This document shows positions 16,843 through 25,592 of a stretch of 64,000 bases of DNA, in pieces. The stretch is from an uncultured Bacteroidia bacterium. Its GTDB lineage: Bacteria; Bacteroidota; Bacteroidia; Bacteroidales; UBA932. Below the pieces are notes generated by a model. That model ran no database searches. It was not told the DNA's origin and saw nothing but the letters and a program-made list of their open reading frames with translations. The position numbers were made by a program, and so were the translations under genes. Every line of letters begins with the position of its first letter. Position 1 is the stretch's first letter. The stretch spans positions 124,001 through 188,000 of the forward strand of contig CADCHE010000001.1 of the NCBI GenBank assembly GCA_902801205.1, in the 5' to 3' direction.

Positions 16843-19032
16843 ATGAAATGGGACCGATTACAGGAGCTGAACGCCCGTCAGGCGGCCGCCGTCACAGCGA
16901 CGGAGGGCCGGGTGCGCGTCATCGCCGGCGCAGGGACGGGCAAGACCAAGGCACTGACCTACCGCTATGCCTACCTGGTGAATGTGCTGGGCATCGATCC
17001 GGCGAACATCCTCTGCCTGACCTTCACCAACAAGGCCGCCGCCGAGATGCGCTCGCGCATCGCCCGGATGGTCCACAGCGGCGACTACAACGACTTTGTC
17101 TGTACGATCGACGGTTTTTGCGTGAAACTGCTCCGGCGTGACATCCACCGGATCGGTTTCCCGAAGACGTTCACGATCCTGGACGAGGACGATTCCCGCG
17201 CCTATGCCCGCGCCTGCATGGAAGAACTGGGCATCAAACGGACCGAGAAGACGGTGAAGGATTTCCTGGCGCAGGTGAGCGCCGCCAAGGCGCTGGACGA
17301 CTACATCACCACCTACATGCTGCCCGGCGTGAAATGGACGGAGGGGATGCTCTCCTCGCCCGTCGCCTGCTACATCCACCGCCAGATGAAGCACTATGCC
17401 CTCGACTTCGACGACCTGGAGCGCGTGGCGAACTACATCCTCGATCACTTCGAAGACGCACGGACCTGGTGGCAGGAGCAGCTCAACTACATCATGGTGG
17501 ATGAGGCGCAGGACTGCAACGCCGACAACTGGCAGATCGTGGAGAAACTGGCGGCCGGGCACGGCAACCTCTTCGTGGTGGGCGACCCCGACCAGGCGAT
17601 CTACGAGTGGCGCGGCGCCCGCCCGGAGCGCTTCACGCAGTTCGCCTCCAGCCAGGACGTGGTCTTGGACGAGAACTACCGGTCCACGCCGAAGATTCTG
17701 GACGTGGCCAATTCGGTCATTTCGCACAACCGGAACCGGATCCCGAAGAACCTCTTCACGCGCAGCGCCGAAGGGAAGGCCGTCATCCACTACCACGGAA
17801 AGAACGAAACCGAGGAAATGGAATGGGTGGCCGCGCAAGTCCGGCTCCTGCTCGAAGGCGGCGCGGCTCCGGGCGACGTGGCCGTCCTCTACCGGGCCTC
17901 CTACCTGTCGCGCGCCCTGGAACAGGCGCTGCTGGACGCCAAGATCCCCTATGCGATCTGGGGCGGGACCCGCTTCTTCGAACGGAAGGAGGTCAAGGAT
18001 GCCCTCAGCTACCTGCGGCTGGTGAACGACACCGGCGACGACCTCTCCTTCGAAAGAATCGTCAATGTCCCTTCGCGGAAGATCGGGAAGAAATTCCTGG
18101 ACGGCCTGAAAGAACGCGCCGGGCGCGAAGGCCTGCCCCTGTTCGCGGTCCTGAAGGCCTGCGTTGCAGAAGGCGGGGCGGTCCGGACCGGCGCGGAAGA
18201 CTTCGTCCGGATGATCGAGGAAGCGTGCGCGGCCGTCCCGGAGTCGACCGTTTCCGACCTGCTGAACTTCCTGCTGGAGCGGAGCGGCCTGAAACGGGCC
18301 CTGCGCGAGGACCAGGACGAGGAGCGGCTCGAGAACGTGGACGAACTGCTGCGGAGCGTCCGTTTCTACGAGACGTCCCACGGCGAGGACGACGTGCGGC
18401 TGTCGGACTACCTGCAGGACATCGCCCTGTACACCAACCAGGACTACCGGAAGGACACGCCGACCGTCAAGCTGATGACGGTCCACCAGGCCAAAGGGCT
18501 GGAATTCCCGTATGTCTTCGTCATCGGCCTGAGCGAAGGCGTCTTCCCGAGCATGCGGACGATCCGGGAATACAAGAAGAACGGCGAGGAGGAGGAACGG
18601 CGGCTGATGTATGTCGCCGTGACCCGCGCGCAGCGCGCCCTGTTCCTCACCGAATCGGAGGGATACAACGTTTCCACGAAGATGAGCAAGTACCCTTCGC
18701 GTTTCCTGGCCGAGATCCGGCGCGACATGTTCGTCACCGAAGGGGTGATGCCCGAGAGCCTGTGGCGGGGTACGGAGAACATGCGGCATGTCCTTGATGA
18801 AGAGCGCTGGGGCAGCCGGGTGGAGGCCTCGGAGGGAGATCCGTTCGCTACCGAGCGGGCCGCGTATTTCAGCCCGTTCCAAGCGGGCGACACCGTTGTC
18901 CACGACATCTTCGGCACTGGCACGGTGGTGGGGGTGAACAAGGAGGGCAGCACCTTCCAGGTGCGTTTCGCCGACGGCTCCACGCGGCATCTCCGTGCGG
19001 ATTTCCTGCGGCGGGAAGACCTTCCGGAATAG
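16843..19032 (+). CDS. uvrD: UvrD/PcrA-type superfamily 1A DNA helicase
   Basis: This 729-residue ATP-dependent 3'-5' helicase acts in nucleotide excision and mismatch repair. Motifs occur in the standard order: Walker A AGAGTGKT (residues 28-35), LTFTNKAAAEM, Walker B VDEAQDCN, GDPDQAIYEWRGA, ENYRSTPKIL, VKLMTVHQAKGLEFPYVFVI, and YVAVTRAQRALFL. The C-terminal 80 residues end in a Tudor-like segment (GDTVVHDIFGTGTVVGVNKE), as in PcrA/UvrD proteins that bind RNA polymerase. The start at 16843 is set by the N-terminal LQELNARQAAAV motif. glgB follows after 12 nt, so the glycogen cluster may be partly co-transcribed with it. Confidence 0.93.
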   Translation: MKWDRLQELNARQAAAVTATEGRVRVIAGAGTGKTKALTYRYAYLVNVLGIDPANILCLTFTNKAAAEMRSRIARMVHSGDYNDFVCTIDGFCVKLLRRDIHRIGFPKTFTILDEDDSRAYARACMEELGIKRTEKTVKDFLAQVSAAKALDDYITTYMLPGVKWTEGMLSSPVACYIHRQMKHYALDFDDLERVANYILDHFEDARTWWQEQLNYIMVDEAQDCNADNWQIVEKLAAGHGNLFVVGDPDQAIYEWRGARPERFTQFASSQDVVLDENYRSTPKILDVANSVISHNRNRIPKNLFTRSAEGKAVIHYHGKNETEEMEWVAAQVRLLLEGGAAPGDVAVLYRASYLSRALEQALLDAKIPYAIWGGTRFFERKEVKDALSYLRLVNDTGDDLSFERIVNVPSRKIGKKFLDGLKERAGREGLPLFAVLKACVAEGGAVRTGAEDFVRMIEEACAAVPESTVSDLLNFLLERSGLKRALREDQDEERLENVDELLRSVRFYETSHGEDDVRLSDYLQDIALYTNQDYRKDTPTVKLMTVHQAKGLEFPYVFVIGLSEGVFPSMRTIREYKKNGEEEERRLMYVAVTRAQRALFLTESEGYNVSTKMSKYPSRFLAEIRRDMFVTEGVMPESLWRGTENMRHVLDEERWGSRVEASEGDPFATERAAYFSPFQAGDTVVHDIFGTGTVVGVNKEGSTFQVRFADGSTRHLRADFLRREDLPE

Positions 19033-19044
19033 GAGAACACGATC

Positions 19045-21057
19045 ATGAAGAAGATTTACGAAACCGATCCCTGGCTGGCGCCCTTCAAGGACGCCGTGGA
19101 GGAACGGTGCGCCCGCATCGATGCGGCCGAACGCGCCATCATCTCCCATTGCGGCGGGCGGACGCTGCGCGACAGCATCAACAACCACCTGTACTACGGC
19201 CTGCACCGGACGCCTTCGGGCGGCTGGGTCATCCGTGAATGGGCGCCGAACGCTACGCGCATCTTCCTGATAGGCGATTTCAACAACTGGCACCGGTCGC
19301 CTTCTTACGCGCTGTCGCCGACAGGGAGCGGCAATTGGGAACTGTACCTTGACGGCCTCTTCCTCGGGCACGGCGACCTGTACAAGCTCTACATCGAGTG
19401 GCCCGGCGGAGGCGGGGAGCGGATTCCCGCCTACTGCACGCGCCTGGTGCAGGACCCGGACACGAAGGTCTTCAGCGCCCAGGTGTGGGATCCCCCGCAC
19501 CCTTACCGGTGGGTCCATCCGTGGAGCGGGGACGGGACGCCCGGCGGGAAACGCCTGTCCCGGCCGCATCCGCTGGTGTACGAATGCCATGTCGGCATGA
19601 GTTCCGAACGCCCGGAGGTGGCCACATTCGATTCGTTCCGCGAAGAAGTCCTTCCGCGCGTGAAGGCGCTCGGCTACGACACCCTGCAGATCATGGCCCT
19701 CCAGGAACATCCGTATTACGGCTCCTTCGGCTACCAGGTGTCGAATTTCTTCGCCCTGAGCTCGCGTTTCGGGACTCCGGAGCAGTTCAAGCGGCTGGTC
19801 GACGCCGCGCACGGAGAGGGCATCGCCGTGGTGATGGACATGGTCCAGTCGCACAGCGTGGACAACGAGAACGAAGGGCTCAGCCGCTTCGACGGCCGGG
19901 ACGACCTCTACTTCTACCCCGGGCCGCAGGGACACCATCCTGCCTGGGGCTCGCGCTGCTTCGACTACGGCAAGCCGGAAGTGGTCCGTTTCCTGCTGTC
20001 CTGCTGCAAGTTCTGGCTGGAGGAATACCACCTGGACGGGTTCCGTTTCGACGGCGTTACCAGCATGCTCTACTGGGACCACGGCCTGGGCCGCGATTTC
20101 TCCGGCTACGACGTCTATTTCGGCGACGGGGTGGACGCGAACGCCGTCACCTACCTGGGGCTGGCGAACCGGCTGGTCCGCCAGGTGGACCCGCTGGCCG
20201 TGACCATCGCGGAAGACGTGAGCGGCATGCCCGGTCTGGCGGCCCCGGCCGCTGCGGGCGGCATCGGGTTCGGATTCCGTCTGTCGATGGGCGTGGCGGA
20301 CTGCTGGATCAAGTGGATTAAGGAGCGCCCCGACGAGACTTGGAGCCCGGGCGAGATGTGGTATGAACTGACCAACAAGCGCTCCGACGAAAAGACGGTC
20401 GGCTATGCCGAATGCCACGATCAGGCGCTGGTGGGCGACAAGACCCTGCTTTTCCGCCTGTTGGACAAAGCGATGTACGACGAGATGGACCTCGGCTCCC
20501 GCGATCCGGTCGTGGACCGGGGCATCGCCCTCCACAAGCTGATCCGGCTCGTGACGATGGCCACGGCCGGAGACGGCTACCTGAATTTCATGGGCAACGA
20601 GTTCGGCCATCCGGAATGGATCGACTTCCCGCGGGAAGGGAACGGATGGAGCTTCGCCCACGCACGGCGGCAGTGGTCGCTCGCCGACGACCCCGCGCTC
20701 CGCTACCGGGGCCTGCAGTCCTTCGACCGCGCCATGGTCCGGCTGGCCCGCCGCCGGAACCTTTTCTCTGCGCCTCCGGTGCGGATCCGTTGTGACGAGG
20801 ATAAGAAATTGCTGGTTTTCAGGAGAAAAGACCTTATCTTTGCCATGAATTTCCATCCGGACGCGTCATTTACGGACGAAGCGTTCGAAGTCCCGGCGGG
20901 AACCTACGTCAAGGAACTGGACTCCGACGATACTGCTTTCGGAGGCTTCGGCCGGCTGGCGACGGACACGCGGCATGACGCAACGGACGGCCTGCTGCGG
21001 CTCTACCTGCCCAGTCGCTGCGCGCTAGTGCTGCGCCTGGAAAAGAAAAAAATGTAA
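19045..21057 (+). CDS. glgB: 1,4-alpha-glucan branching enzyme (GH13, eukaryotic-like)
   Basis: This 670-residue cytoplasmic enzyme makes alpha-1,6 branches in glycogen. An N-terminal CBM48 domain (WVIREWAPNATRIFLIGDFN at about residues 62-81) is followed by the GH13 barrel. The nucleophile Asp is in DGFRFDGVTSMLYWDHG, the acid/base Glu in TIAEDVSGMPG, and the third Asp in YAECHDQALVGDKTL. The last-mentioned variants and the overall length resemble the eukaryotic/Bacteroidota subgroup (GH13_8) more than E. coli GlgB. It lies 12 nt after uvrD and 75 nt before the debranching enzyme. Confidence 0.93.
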   Translation: MKKIYETDPWLAPFKDAVEERCARIDAAERAIISHCGGRTLRDSINNHLYYGLHRTPSGGWVIREWAPNATRIFLIGDFNNWHRSPSYALSPTGSGNWELYLDGLFLGHGDLYKLYIEWPGGGGERIPAYCTRLVQDPDTKVFSAQVWDPPHPYRWVHPWSGDGTPGGKRLSRPHPLVYECHVGMSSERPEVATFDSFREEVLPRVKALGYDTLQIMALQEHPYYGSFGYQVSNFFALSSRFGTPEQFKRLVDAAHGEGIAVVMDMVQSHSVDNENEGLSRFDGRDDLYFYPGPQGHHPAWGSRCFDYGKPEVVRFLLSCCKFWLEEYHLDGFRFDGVTSMLYWDHGLGRDFSGYDVYFGDGVDANAVTYLGLANRLVRQVDPLAVTIAEDVSGMPGLAAPAAAGGIGFGFRLSMGVADCWIKWIKERPDETWSPGEMWYELTNKRSDEKTVGYAECHDQALVGDKTLLFRLLDKAMYDEMDLGSRDPVVDRGIALHKLIRLVTMATAGDGYLNFMGNEFGHPEWIDFPREGNGWSFAHARRQWSLADDPALRYRGLQSFDRAMVRLARRRNLFSAPPVRIRCDEDKKLLVFRRKDLIFAMNFHPDASFTDEAFEVPAGTYVKELDSDDTAFGGFGRLATDTRHDATDGLLRLYLPSRCALVLRLEKKKM

Positions 21058-21108
21058 CCGTTTTTTGATACAACGATTCCGTTTTTTTACTATTTTGACA
21101 AAAATTTT

Positions 21109-21127
21109 GTTGACCATTAGTTGACCA
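21109..21127. repeat. Direct repeat GTTGACCA just before the debranching enzyme gene
   Basis: GTTGACCA occurs at 21109-21116 and again at 21120-21127, spaced by 11 nt (one helical turn), ending 5 nt before the ATG at 21133. The surrounding 75-nt gap is AT-rich and contains no exact TAnnTTTG box. The repeat could be an operator or an mRNA-level site. Confidence 0.4.
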
Positions 21128-21132
21128 AGGAT

Positions 21133-23082
21133 ATGGCGTTCATCAAATTCAACAAGGCAGAACTGGTGAACCTCTCCTATTCCCTGAAGCGGGAAATCCT
21201 GTTGGCGGGGAAGGGCGGGGCCTACTGCAATACGTCCATTGTCTGTTGCAACACGCGCCGGTACCACGGCCTGCTGGCCGCTCCGGTCGACGCGTTCGGC
21301 GGGCAGGTGCACCTCTTCCTGTCTTCGCTGGACGAGAGCATCGTCCTGGACGGAAAGCAGTTCAACCTCGGCATCCACCGGTACGGTGATATCTACGAAC
21401 CGCGCGGCCACAAGTACATCATCGATTTCGACGCGGACCCCGTGCCGCAGATCGTGTACCGCATCGGCGAGATCGTCCTTTCCAAACGTATCGTGCTCGA
21501 TCCCGCCGCCGACCGGGTGATGGTCCGGTACGACCTGCTGCAGGCGCCCGGCCGGGTCGACCTGCTGATGAAACCGTTCCTTGCCTTCCGCGACATCCAC
21601 GCACTGACGGCGGAGAACCCCGCGGCGCGGACGGAAGGCTGGAAAGTGCCTTGCGGCAGCGCCTGGTGCCTGTACGACGGCTTCCCGCCGCTGTATCTGC
21701 AATATAATACCAAGGAGGTGGAATACACCGACGACCCTTGCTGGTACAAGAACATCACGTACTCCGACGAGGCGCGCCGCGGCTTCGCCTGCCGGGAGGA
21801 CCTCTTCGTCCCCGGCACCTTCATGGCCCGCATGCATCCCGGCGACGCCATTGTCTTCTGCGCGGGAACGGAGGAGGCGGTTCCTTCCCGGCTCAAACGC
21901 CGGTTCGACACGGCCGTCGCTGCGGCCGGTGTCATTACCGACGGCCGGACCCAGTTGCTGCGCTGCGCCGACACGCTGAAGCGGAACCGGGGCGGCCGGA
22001 AGCAGATCACCGCCGGCTTCTCCTGGCTGTATACGGGCCTGCTGCGTGAAACCCTTTCGTCCATCGCCGGCCTGACGCTCTACGCGGACGGCGGCAGGGT
22101 GGAGTTCGAGGAAATCCTGGACAACCTGATCGAAGACAATTCCGACCGGCTCTACCGCCGGACCACGCAGGTGGAGGCTCCGCTGTGCATCCCCTTAGTG
22201 CTCCAGCAGTACATCGATTCCGGTGCGGATCCGAAGGCGGTCTGGAAGAAATACGGCGGCGTGGTCCGGGAGGTGCTCCGCAGCTACCTGCCCGGGCGGC
22301 GCCAGGAAGTGACCATGCATCCGAACGGACTGCTGTGGGCGCAGCTCGACGGCTGGGCCCTCTCGTGGATGAACGCCTATGTCGACGGGCATCCGGTGAC
22401 GGAACGCGCCGGCTACCAGGTGGAGACCAACGCGTTCTGGTACAATGCGATCCGTTTCGCACTCGAGCAGGAGGGCAAGTTGCCCGCCCGGAGCCGGGAC
22501 GCGGATTTCATCGCAACTTTCTCACGGATCCGCGAGAAGGTTGAAAGCAGCTTCCAGCCGACGTTCTGGGACGACCGCTCCCGCCTGCTGGCCGACTATG
22601 TGGACGGGGCGGGACGGCATCTGGAAGTCCGGCCGAACGGTCTGCTGGCCATTGCCTGCCCGTTCGTGTGCGTCGAGCCCGAGGTGATGCAGGCGGTGCT
22701 CGCCACCGTGGACCGCGAACTGCGGACGGCGCGCGGCATCCGCACCCTTTCCCCGCGCGACGAGAACTACAAGGGCGTGTACGAAGGCACCCAGCGCGAC
22801 CGCGACCTGGCCTACCACAACGGCTGCACGCGGCCGTTCCTGCTGGGCCCGTACGTGGATGTCTGCTTCCGCATCAAAGGACCCGGATTCCGGAAAAAGG
22901 CGGAGTGGCTCGTGGAAGGGTTTTTCGATGACCTGGGCAAGCACGGCGTGGGCGCTTTCTCCGAACTGTACGACGGCGATCCGCCCCATGAGGCGCACGG
23001 CGCCATCTCTTCGGCGCTCAGCACCGCCGCTTTGCTGCAGGTCGGTTATCTGATTGATAAATACCGGGAGGACAAGGCATGA
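21133..23082 (+). CDS. Glycogen debranching enzyme (amylo-alpha-1,6-glucosidase, GH133-like)
   Basis: This 649-residue cytoplasmic enzyme is of the type that removes alpha-1,6-linked glucose from trimmed branches. The N-terminal beta-rich domain has the marker CCNTRRYHGLLAAPV (about residues 37-51). The C-terminal (alpha/alpha)6 barrel shows ITAGFSWLYTGLLRETL, HPNGLLWAQLDGWALSWM, AGYQVETNAFWYNA and YEGTQRDRDLAYHNGCTRPFLLGPY. I use the ATG at 21133 (MAFIKFNKAEL); a TTG four codons upstream is in the direct repeat. The stop overlaps the ATG of the next gene in the sequence ATGA, so translation is probably coupled. Genes 21133-29834 form one glucan-metabolism run. Confidence 0.88.
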   Translation: MAFIKFNKAELVNLSYSLKREILLAGKGGAYCNTSIVCCNTRRYHGLLAAPVDAFGGQVHLFLSSLDESIVLDGKQFNLGIHRYGDIYEPRGHKYIIDFDADPVPQIVYRIGEIVLSKRIVLDPAADRVMVRYDLLQAPGRVDLLMKPFLAFRDIHALTAENPAARTEGWKVPCGSAWCLYDGFPPLYLQYNTKEVEYTDDPCWYKNITYSDEARRGFACREDLFVPGTFMARMHPGDAIVFCAGTEEAVPSRLKRRFDTAVAAAGVITDGRTQLLRCADTLKRNRGGRKQITAGFSWLYTGLLRETLSSIAGLTLYADGGRVEFEEILDNLIEDNSDRLYRRTTQVEAPLCIPLVLQQYIDSGADPKAVWKKYGGVVREVLRSYLPGRRQEVTMHPNGLLWAQLDGWALSWMNAYVDGHPVTERAGYQVETNAFWYNAIRFALEQEGKLPARSRDADFIATFSRIREKVESSFQPTFWDDRSRLLADYVDGAGRHLEVRPNGLLAIACPFVCVEPEVMQAVLATVDRELRTARGIRTLSPRDENYKGVYEGTQRDRDLAYHNGCTRPFLLGPYVDVCFRIKGPGFRKKAEWLVEGFFDDLGKHGVGAFSELYDGDPPHEAHGAISSALSTAALLQVGYLIDKYREDKA

Positions 23083-24383
23083 GAGTGTTGATGTTCGGCT
23101 GGGAATTTCCCCCGCATATCGCCGGCGGGCTCGGTACGGCCTGCTACGGCATCGTCAAGGGACTCGCGTACAACGGGGTGGAGACATTGTTCGTGATGCC
23201 TTCCGCTTCGGGTGATGAGGACGGCTCCGTGGCGAAGATCATCTCCGCCAGCGACGTGCCCGTGGATTCGTTCAGCCATTCGGTGGACGAGTTCCTGGAC
23301 AAGGTCCGCTTCGTGCGGATCGGGTCCAACATGATCCCTTACGTGGACCCCGGAGAGTTCCACGAAATGGTCGAGTCGGAGCGGAGGCTCCAGCAGGAGT
23401 CCTTTACGAAGCACATCGGCCAGAAATACCGTTTCTCCGGCCGGTATGGTTCCAACCTGATGGAGGAGGTCGCACGCTACGCCATGGTGGGCGGCACGAT
23501 CGCGATGGAACACCGCGACGAGTTCGATGTGATCCACGCGCACGACTGGCTGACCTACCTGGCCGGCATCGCTGCCAAGGAGCTGACGGGCAAACCGCTG
23601 GTGGTACACGTCCACGCGACTTCTTTCGACCGGGGGACGGAGGACCAGATCGACACCCGTGTCTTCGACATCGAGAAACGGGGGATGATGGAGGCCGACT
23701 GCGTGGTCACTGTCAGCGACCTTACCCGCGGCATCGTCATCAACAAGTACGGCATCGATCCCGCCAAGGTGGTTACGGTGCACAACGCCGTTGACTTCAG
23801 CGGGCGCGAGAACCTGCAGGTGGACCGCGGCATCCGGGACAAGATCGTGACCTTCCTCGGCCGCATCACCTTCCAGAAAGGCCCCGAATACTTCATCGAG
23901 GCGGCGGCCAAGGTCCTCAAGCGGACCTCCGGCGTGCGTTTCGTGATGGCCGGCAGCGGTGACATGATGAACCGTTGCATCCGCCATGTCGCCCGGCTGG
24001 GCATCTCGGACCGCTTCCACTTCACGGGCTTCCTGCGCGGGATGGAGGTGCAGAAGATGTTCGCCATGTCGGACGTCTACGTCATGCCGAGCGTCTCGGA
24101 GCCGTTCGGCATCTCCCCGCTGGAGGCGATGCGCTCCAACGTCCCTTCGATCATTTCCTTCCAGTCCGGCGCGGCCGAAGTCCTCAAATACGCCTTCAAG
24201 GTGGATTTCTGGGACGTCGATGCCATCGCCGACTGCATCTATGCGCTGCTGACGTATCCCGCGCTCTCCGCTTTTGCGGTCAAGCAGGGCTACGACGAGG
24301 TCAACCGCCTGAAATGGAATGCGGCGACGGCCAAGCTCAAGCATATCTATGAATCTGTCGTTTCATCTAAAGGAGTTCAGTGA
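23079..24383 (+). CDS. GT4-type glycosyltransferase of the glycogen cluster
   Basis: This 434-residue GT-B enzyme has no signal peptide. The N-terminal domain begins with the glucan-synthase-like MFGWEFPPHIAGGLGTACYG and has DVIHAHDWLTYLAG. The C-terminal donor-binding domain has FLGRITFQKGPEYFIEAA, VMAGSGDMM and SVSEPFGISPLEAM. Such proteins between a GH133 and a GH57 gene are, to my knowledge, usual in Bacteroidales and are often annotated as glycogen synthase-like. Its acceptor is not shown by the sequence, so it may be a second alpha-glucan elongating or priming enzyme beside the GT3 domain. It overlaps GH133 by 4 nt and GH57 by 1 nt. Confidence 0.87.
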   Translation: MRVLMFGWEFPPHIAGGLGTACYGIVKGLAYNGVETLFVMPSASGDEDGSVAKIISASDVPVDSFSHSVDEFLDKVRFVRIGSNMIPYVDPGEFHEMVESERRLQQESFTKHIGQKYRFSGRYGSNLMEEVARYAMVGGTIAMEHRDEFDVIHAHDWLTYLAGIAAKELTGKPLVVHVHATSFDRGTEDQIDTRVFDIEKRGMMEADCVVTVSDLTRGIVINKYGIDPAKVVTVHNAVDFSGRENLQVDRGIRDKIVTFLGRITFQKGPEYFIEAAAKVLKRTSGVRFVMAGSGDMMNRCIRHVARLGISDRFHFTGFLRGMEVQKMFAMSDVYVMPSVSEPFGISPLEAMRSNVPSIISFQSGAAEVLKYAFKVDFWDVDAIADCIYALLTYPALSAFAVKQGYDEVNRLKWNAATAKLKHIYESVVSSKGVQ

Positions 24384-25585
24384 TGAAAAAGAGTATCTGC
24401 ATGTATTTCCAGGTCCACCAGCCCACGCGGCTGCGCCAGTACCGTTTTTTCGACATCGGGAAAGATTCGCATTATTATGACGGCTTCGCCGACCGGACGA
24501 TCCTGCGCCGGGTGGCCGACCGTTGCTATCTTCCGATGAATGAACTGCTGCTGGACCTGATCCAGCGTTACAAGGGAGCGTTCAAGGTCGCTTTCTCCAT
24601 CACCGGCTCCGTGATGGAGCAGTTCGACCGCTACGCGCCGGAAGTGATCGACGGTTTCCGCCGGCTCGCCGCCACCGGTGCGGTGGAGTTCCTGGGTGAG
24701 ACCTATTATCACTCCCTCGCGTCGCTCGCGCATCCCGGCGAGTTCCGCCACCAGGTGGAAAAGCACGCCAAGCTGATGGAAGACACCTTCGGCCGCCGGC
24801 CGGTGACGTTCCGCAACACCGAACTCATCTACTCCGACGGCATCGGCAAGCTGGTCTACGACCTCGGGTTCAAGACCATGCTCACGGAAGGCGCACGCCA
24901 CATCCTGGGCTGGAAGAGCCCGGACTATGTCTATTGCGATGCCGCCCAGCCGAAGCTCAAGCTCCTGCTGCGCAACTATTCGCTGAGCGACGATATCGCC
25001 TTCCGCTTCTCCGACAAGGGGTGGAAGGACTGGCCGCTGACCGGAGAGAAGTACCTCTCCTGGCTGAAGGCGACGGAAGGGGATGTCATCAACCTCTTCA
25101 TGGATTACGAGACCTTCGGCGAGCACCAGCGCGCGTCGACGGGAATCCTCGACTTCATGCGGTACTTGCCCGGCGTGATCCTGGAAGACGGCTCCTTCGA
25201 GTTCCTGACGCCGGCGCAGGTGGCCCGCAAGCACAAGGCGATCGCCTCGCTCCAGGTGCAGGACCCGGTGTCCTGGGCGGACGAGGAACGCGACGTGACG
25301 GCCTGGCTGGGCAACGAGCTCCAGCAGGAGGCCTACAACAAACTGTATGACCAGGCGGAGAAACTCGCCCTGGTGGGCGACCCCATCCTCTGGAACGAGT
25401 TCGGCCACCTGCAGGAGAGCGACCACCTCTATTACATGTGCACGAAATTCTTCTCCGACGGAGAAGTCCATAAGTATTTCAACCCTTACCCTTCCCCCTA
25501 CGAGGCATTCATCAATTACATGAACGTGCTCAGCGACTTCATCATCCGGATCGACGATGCGGTGGCGCTGAAGCGTGAAACTTGA
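24383..25585 (+). CDS. GH57 family alpha-amylase/glucanotransferase
   Basis: This 400-residue cytoplasmic enzyme has the GH57 start motif YFQVHQPTRLR (about residues 7-17). The likely nucleophile Glu is in FRNTELIYSDG and the likely acid/base Asp is in LFMDYETFGEH. It probably shortens or rearranges maltodextrins made from glycogen. A true Shine-Dalgarno-like AAAGGAG ends 7 nt before the ATG at 24383, which is unusual here and decides this start over a GTG at 24380. The start shares one base with the stop of the GT4 gene. Confidence 0.9.
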   Translation: MKKSICMYFQVHQPTRLRQYRFFDIGKDSHYYDGFADRTILRRVADRCYLPMNELLLDLIQRYKGAFKVAFSITGSVMEQFDRYAPEVIDGFRRLAATGAVEFLGETYYHSLASLAHPGEFRHQVEKHAKLMEDTFGRRPVTFRNTELIYSDGIGKLVYDLGFKTMLTEGARHILGWKSPDYVYCDAAQPKLKLLLRNYSLSDDIAFRFSDKGWKDWPLTGEKYLSWLKATEGDVINLFMDYETFGEHQRASTGILDFMRYLPGVILEDGSFEFLTPAQVARKHKAIASLQVQDPVSWADEERDVTAWLGNELQQEAYNKLYDQAEKLALVGDPILWNEFGHLQESDHLYYMCTKFFSDGEVHKYFNPYPSPYEAFINYMNVLSDFIIRIDDAVALKRET

Positions 25586-25592
25586 CAAATCA

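Noticed and set aside
16858-20856. A very long open frame on the minus strand opposite uvrD and glgB
   Set aside because: It is a by-product of GC-rich codon use; the plus strand codes clear full-length helicase and branching enzyme, and the antisense translation shows no known motif.
25575-25592. GTG at 25575 as the start of the synthase-phosphorylase fusion
   Set aside because: It would overlap the GH57 gene by 11 nt and add six unconserved residues; the ATG at 25593 gives the expected N-terminus.
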